NCBI GenBank assembly: GCA_030832235.1
Contig: JAURJO010000401.1
Coordinates: 1 to 9,458, forward strand
Length of the DNA stretch: 9,458 nucleotides
Origin: Verrucomicrobiota bacterium
Lineage (GTDB): Bacteria > Verrucomicrobiota > Verrucomicrobiia > Opitutales > Opitutaceae
Reading direction: 5' to 3'
The notes under the pieces were generated by a model. The model ran no database searches. It had not been told where the DNA came from and was given only the letters and a program-made list of their open reading frames with translations. Of the stretch, positions 6,267-9,458 are shown piece by piece. The first letter of the stretch is position 1. The number at the start of each line of letters is the position of its first letter. A program made the translations under genes and the position numbers.

Positions 6267-7765
6267 GGCGGAGCGAGGCGCCAGAGGCCGACGTTGCCGA
6301 CGCGCGCCTCGCGGGTCCAGTTTCCGGGGCACCGACGGAAGGCCTCCACTTCCTCCGACTCGAACAGCACCGCGCCGATTTCGCGACCGGCGGCGTGGAG
6401 ACGCTGCGCGTGACGTTTGAAGTCCTCCGCACCGATCTGGTCGGACCGCAGCACGGCGAACGGGGTGTAATAGTAAAGCGAACCGCTGAAGGCGGAGCAC
6501 ACGACGAGCGCGTCCGGTTTGAAGCGGGCGGCGGCGGCAGTCGCGCCGGCGGCATATGCCTGTTCGTAGCGTCGCATCTCGAACACGGCGAGGCGCGGCG
6601 CCCAATGCACCGCGGCCGCCACGGCCCAGAGTGCGAGCGCCGCGGCCGCCGCCGGCCGGAACGCCCGCGGCCAGCGGGCGCCGGGACCACGCGCCAACGC
6701 CTCCACTCCCAGCAGTCCCGCGAGGATGAGGGCCGGTACCGCGGGCAGGATGAACCGCAGGCACCACCAGACTTCGTGCGAGACTTCGTAGAACGCGTAG
6801 CAGACTGTAATGGCGAGGAACGCGACCGCTAGCGCGGTGAGGCGCCGGTCGCGAAACTCCCCGCGGGAGACTGCGGCGAAGGGCAGCGCGAGCAGGAGCG
6901 TCGGCAAGAGCAGCGCCAGCCATCTCGCGAAATGCAGCGCCGTCGGGACGCCGTGGTGGAGCGCGAAGGCCGCGCCGATGTTGCCGTAGCCCGAGGCTAG
7001 TGGGTGCCCGTACAGCGCGTGGTTGTACCATGCCAGCCAAGCCGCCCCCGGCAGGCCGCCGGCGGCGAAGGCCAGCAGCCGGCGGGGCGAAAGTCCGACA
7101 AGCAGGAGCAGCGCCGGGGCGAGCAACAGGTTCGTCGGCCGCACGAGCGTCGCCATCGCGAACGCTCCTCCGGCGACGGCCGCCCAGCCCGGCGATCTTC
7201 CGGCGCGCAGTCCCGCGACGAGCGCCGCGAGCGTCCATGTAGTGGCGAGCGTGTCGCTCAGCGGCTGGATCGAGGTGAAAAGAAAGACCGGGAACGCGGC
7301 GAGGGTGATGGCTCCCGCCGTTGCGAGCGGCCGGTCCAGTCCCAGGTCGCGCGCGGCGCGGTACATCAGCGCCACCGAGGCGACGGCCGCGCCGAGCAGA
7401 ATGGCGAACGTGCCGGCGCGCGCACCCAGCACCGCGTGCGCGGCGGCGAGATGCAACGGCAGCCCCGTGGGATAGGTGGGGTTGAGCAGCCCGCGTTCGC
7501 GCGAAGGGAAAAAGCCCTGCGGCAGGAAGTGCATCCCATCGAGCGACGCGGCGGGACCGAGCTCAGACGGTGCGCGCAACGGGGCCTGGAGCCGCCCCTC
7601 CAGAAGGAGTCGTGCGCTGTTAAGGTAGCCCGACGAATCCGCGCCGCCCGCCACGACCGCCGCGTTCCGGCCGAGGAAGACCGCGTAGATCACGAGAGCC
7701 GCGATCCCCGCGAGCAACGGCCATCGCGCGCGGGCGCGGCCGGAGAGGGGATTCGGATTTGACAT
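6263..7765 (-). CDS. Polytopic membrane glycosyltransferase, GT-C / ArnT-PMT-like (500 aa)
   Basis: This protein probably transfers a sugar from a polyprenyl-phosphate donor to an acceptor on the outer face of the inner membrane. After a short charged N-terminus, hydrophobic helices occur at about 15-32, 105-134, 146-166, 172-187, 194-206, 210-225, 229-247, 281-299, 308-326, 335-354 and 369-387, giving roughly ten or eleven spans. The first outward loop has GGADSSGYL (40-48); Asp43 occupies the place of the conserved acidic residue in GT-C enzymes. QPLSDTLAT (167-175) and CLRFILPAVPAL (335-346) are also usual in this superfamily. Residues from about 395 to 500 are a soluble tail without a motif I recognise. 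The start at 7765 is chosen because the in-frame ATG at 7882 would add 39 residues without membrane character and overlap the divergent gene. The stop TGA shares four bases (ATGA) with the GT4 start, so the two are one operon. Family is well supported; donor and acceptor are not known. Confidence 0.88.
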   Translation of the reverse strand: MSNPNPLSGRARARWPLLAGIAALVIYAVFLGRNAAVVAGGADSSGYLNSARLLLEGRLQAPLRAPSELGPAASLDGMHFLPQGFFPSRERGLLNPTYPTGLPLHLAAAHAVLGARAGTFAILLGAAVASVALMYRAARDLGLDRPLATAGAITLAAFPVFLFTSIQPLSDTLATTWTLAALVAGLRAGRSPGWAAVAGGAFAMATLVRPTNLLLAPALLLLVGLSPRRLLAFAAGGLPGAAWLAWYNHALYGHPLASGYGNIGAAFALHHGVPTALHFARWLALLLPTLLLALPFAAVSRGEFRDRRLTALAVAFLAITVCYAFYEVSHEVWWCLRFILPAVPALILAGLLGVEALARGPGARWPRAFRPAAAAALALWAVAAAVHWAPRLAVFEMRRYEQAYAAGATAAAARFKPDALVVCSAFSGSLYYYTPFAVLRSDQIGAEDFKRHAQRLHAAGREIGAVLFESEEVEAFRRCPGNWTREARVGNVGLWRLAPP

Positions 7766-7875
7766 GCCGCGGTCGCGTTTTGGGATTCGCGCACCCTGCC
7801 TGTGGCAAATTCGGAATTCAAGCGCCCGCGCGGCCCGCGGCCTGCACCCCTGCGGCGCCGGTCCGCCCGCCGCGC
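7766..7875. promoter_or_regulatory. Divergent intergenic region between the two large membrane-protein genes
   Basis: This 110-base gap lies between outward-facing genes and by inference contains promoters for both the minus-strand glycosyltransferase operon and the plus-strand membrane protein. The only AT-richer patch is near 7805-7822 (AAATTCGGAATTCAA), with GAATTC forming a palindrome at 7815-7820. I see no -35/-10 pair with acceptable spacing on either strand, and no Shine-Dalgarno sequence before either start. Confidence 0.35.
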
Positions 7876-9458
7876 ATGACACCTCCGCCCGACGAGGCGC
7901 CCCGGGGTTTTTTCCTGCGTTGGCTCCGTTTCCGTCCGCGCGTGGCGCTCGCCGGAATGGTCGCCCTGTTCCTCGTCGCGGTGGCGGAGTTCCACGACCG
8001 CGACCGCGGCTTCACGAGCCTGCTTTCGATCGGCGACATCCTCGGCGAGACGAAGGTCACGGCGCTGCGCGGGGTGCCGCATCATGTCTACGAGGGCTCG
8101 GCCGGTTACGACGGCGCCTACTACGTGCAGTTGGCGCTGAATCCCGCGCTCGACAACCCGGAGCTGCTTCGGGCGATCGACAATCTTCCCTATCGGGCGC
8201 GGCGCATCCTGACGAGTTGGGCGGCCTGGATTCTCGGCGCGGGCCGGCCGGCCTGGGTCGTGCAGGCGTACGCGGTGCTCAACGTCGGCTGCTGGCTCGC
8301 GCTCGGTTGGGTGCTCCTGCGATGGTTTCCGCCCGACCATTGGGGCAACGTGCTCCGCTGGTGCGCGGTGATGTTCTCCCACGGTTTGTGCATGAGCGTA
8401 CGCCACTCGCTCGTCGACGGCCCGGCCCTGCTGCTCGTCGCGCTCGCCATGCGCTGGCTGGAGGACGGGCGCGGGATCGCCGGCGGCGCCGCGCTGGCGC
8501 TGTCGGGCCTTGCGAAGGAAACCAGCCTGCTCGCCGCGGCGGGACTTCGCTTCGACCCGCGGTCGCCGCGAACCTGGCCCGGCGTGGCCGGTCGGGTCGT
8601 GCTCGTCGCGCTGCCTTTGCTCGCGTGGATGGCCTACGTGCGGGTCCGGTTCGGTCCGGCGGAGGATCCCGGAATGGGCAACTTCACATATCCGTTTGCC
8701 GGTTATGTGGAGAAACTCGGTGCGTCGCTGCGCGATGCGACGGCCACCGACGCCCTGCCGCTTGCGTGGGCGACGCTCGCCACGGTGCTGGCGCTGGCGG
8801 TTCAGTGGGGTTTCTTCGCCTTCCGTCCGCGGCCGGACGACCGCTGGTGGCGGATCGGTGCGGCGTTCGCGGGGATGATGGTGTTTCTCTCGACGCCGGT
8901 CTGGGAAGGGTTCCCGGGCGCCTCAACGCGCGTGCTTCTGCCGATGACGCTGGCTTTCAACATCCTGGTTCCGCGTGGCCGGCGTTGGCTCCCGGTCCTG
9001 CTGGTCGGAAATCTTACGGTCGCGGCCGCGGTCTTCGAGTACTCGCCGCCGCGCGAGTTCCTTGCGTTGCGCGTGGAGGGGACGGTGCGCGATGCGGTGC
9101 GGGTGTCGCCCGGGAAGGGCTGGCATGGCCCCGAGTGCCATGGTCGCAACACCTGGCGCTGGAGCGCCGGCAAGGCCGAGCTGCGGTTGCAGAACGCCAG
9201 CCGGGCGCCGTTGAAAGTCGCGCTGAGCGGCCTCGTCGGAGCGGGCACGGGCGAGCAGCGCGTGCGGGTGACCACGGGCGAGCGGATGCTTTTCGGTGAC
9301 ACCTTCGGGGTTAAACCCGGTGAGATGCGTTTCGGTTTCACGCTCCCGCCGGGTGAGACGGTACTCATCTTTGAGGGCGACCAGCCGGGACGGCGGATAG
9401 GGACCGACCCGCGCGAGCTGGCCTATCAGGTGATGAACCTCGAGATCAGCGTGCGACG
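7876..9458 (+). CDS. Large membrane protein with GT-C-like YDG motif and C-terminal soluble domain, 3' end outside window
   Basis: The frame opens at ATG 7876 (MTPPPDEAPRGFF...) and runs without a stop to the window end, giving 527 complete codons. A first helix at about 23-39 is followed by a loop with GYDGAYYVQLALNP (77-90). A Y-D-G-x-[FY]-Y element after the first helix is common in bacterial polytopic proteins related to GT-C glycosyltransferases, and Asp79 could be the acidic catalytic residue. Several hydrophobic spans follow to about residue 390, including LVDGPALLLVALAMRW and the AKETSLLAAAGL loop. From about 400 onward the chain is soluble and beta-rich, with WHGPE (416-420), a TWRWS motif (426-430), then TLPPGE and DPRELAYQV. 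I associate this WxGPE/WRW/LPPG/DPR pattern with a module found at the ends of polysaccharide-assembly proteins, but cannot name its function. The divergent position next to a glycosyltransferase operon fits a surface-glycan role. An alternative is a transporter-like protein without transferase activity. Confidence 0.82.
   Translation, partial: MTPPPDEAPRGFFLRWLRFRPRVALAGMVALFLVAVAEFHDRDRGFTSLLSIGDILGETKVTALRGVPHHVYEGSAGYDGAYYVQLALNPALDNPELLRAIDNLPYRARRILTSWAAWILGAGRPAWVVQAYAVLNVGCWLALGWVLLRWFPPDHWGNVLRWCAVMFSHGLCMSVRHSLVDGPALLLVALAMRWLEDGRGIAGGAALALSGLAKETSLLAAAGLRFDPRSPRTWPGVAGRVVLVALPLLAWMAYVRVRFGPAEDPGMGNFTYPFAGYVEKLGASLRDATATDALPLAWATLATVLALAVQWGFFAFRPRPDDRWWRIGAAFAGMMVFLSTPVWEGFPGASTRVLLPMTLAFNILVPRGRRWLPVLLVGNLTVAAAVFEYSPPREFLALRVEGTVRDAVRVSPGKGWHGPECHGRNTWRWSAGKAELRLQNASRAPLKVALSGLVGAGTGEQRVRVTTGERMLFGDTFGVKPGEMRFGFTLPPGETVLIFEGDQPGRRIGTDPRELAYQVMNLEISVR

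Noticed and set aside
5085..7238. A single 717-codon minus-strand frame covering the GT4 gene and much of the GT-C gene
   Set aside because: Only the part from 6266 onward encodes a recognisable protein. The upstream part is Arg/Ala/Pro-rich, has no domain, and lies over the well-formed GT-C gene in another frame, as expected from high GC.
7764..9299. A 511-codon plus-strand frame across the right-hand membrane protein
   Set aside because: It is an Arg/Ala/Gly-rich translation without membrane helices or motifs. The frame starting at 7876 gives a coherent membrane protein with YDG and C-terminal motifs and stays open to the window end.

Overview
The window looks like the chromosome of a high-GC, Gram-negative environmental bacterium. 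The best guess is a verrucomicrobial lineage such as Opitutaceae. The guess rests on a secreted sulfatase with a CWPSR active site, a TIR protein fused to a membrane anchor and TPR repeats, a sphingolipid-type acyl-CoA:amino acid synthase, and start codons without recognisable Shine-Dalgarno sequences. It is an inference from gene style, not from a marker gene. Coding density is high and no gap between genes exceeds about 155 bases. I see no tRNA, rRNA, CRISPR array, insertion sequence or phage gene.

Layout. At the left edge (1-312, minus) is the N-terminal third or less of a secreted sulfatase, which runs off the window. A 153-base divergent gap with a G-quadruplex-type G-run pattern follows. 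Then comes a plus-strand pair: an 886-residue TIR-transmembrane-TPR protein (466-3126) and a 198-residue secreted protein of unknown function (3198-3794). A 33-base convergent gap separates these from a minus-strand string of three genes, read right to left: a polytopic GT-C type glycosyltransferase (7765-6263), a GT4 glycosyltransferase (6266-5085) joined to it by an ATGA stop/start overlap, and, 60 bases on, an alpha-oxoamine synthase resembling serine palmitoyltransferase (5024-3828). Divergent from that string, starting at 7876, is a second large membrane protein with a GT-C-like YDG motif and a C-terminal soluble domain. It stays open to the window end.

How the genes may work together. 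The right two thirds look like envelope glycan or glycolipid assembly. There are two polytopic membrane enzymes of the kind that use polyprenyl-phosphate sugars, one cytoplasmic nucleotide-sugar glycosyltransferase, and one enzyme that could make a long-chain amino-ketone lipid base. A (glyco)sphingolipid route is a reasonable but unproven reading. The TIR protein puts a TIR domain of an NADase-type superfamily in the cytoplasm and a roughly 650-residue repeat region probably across the inner membrane. That is a receptor-like layout whose signal and output cannot be read from the sequence.
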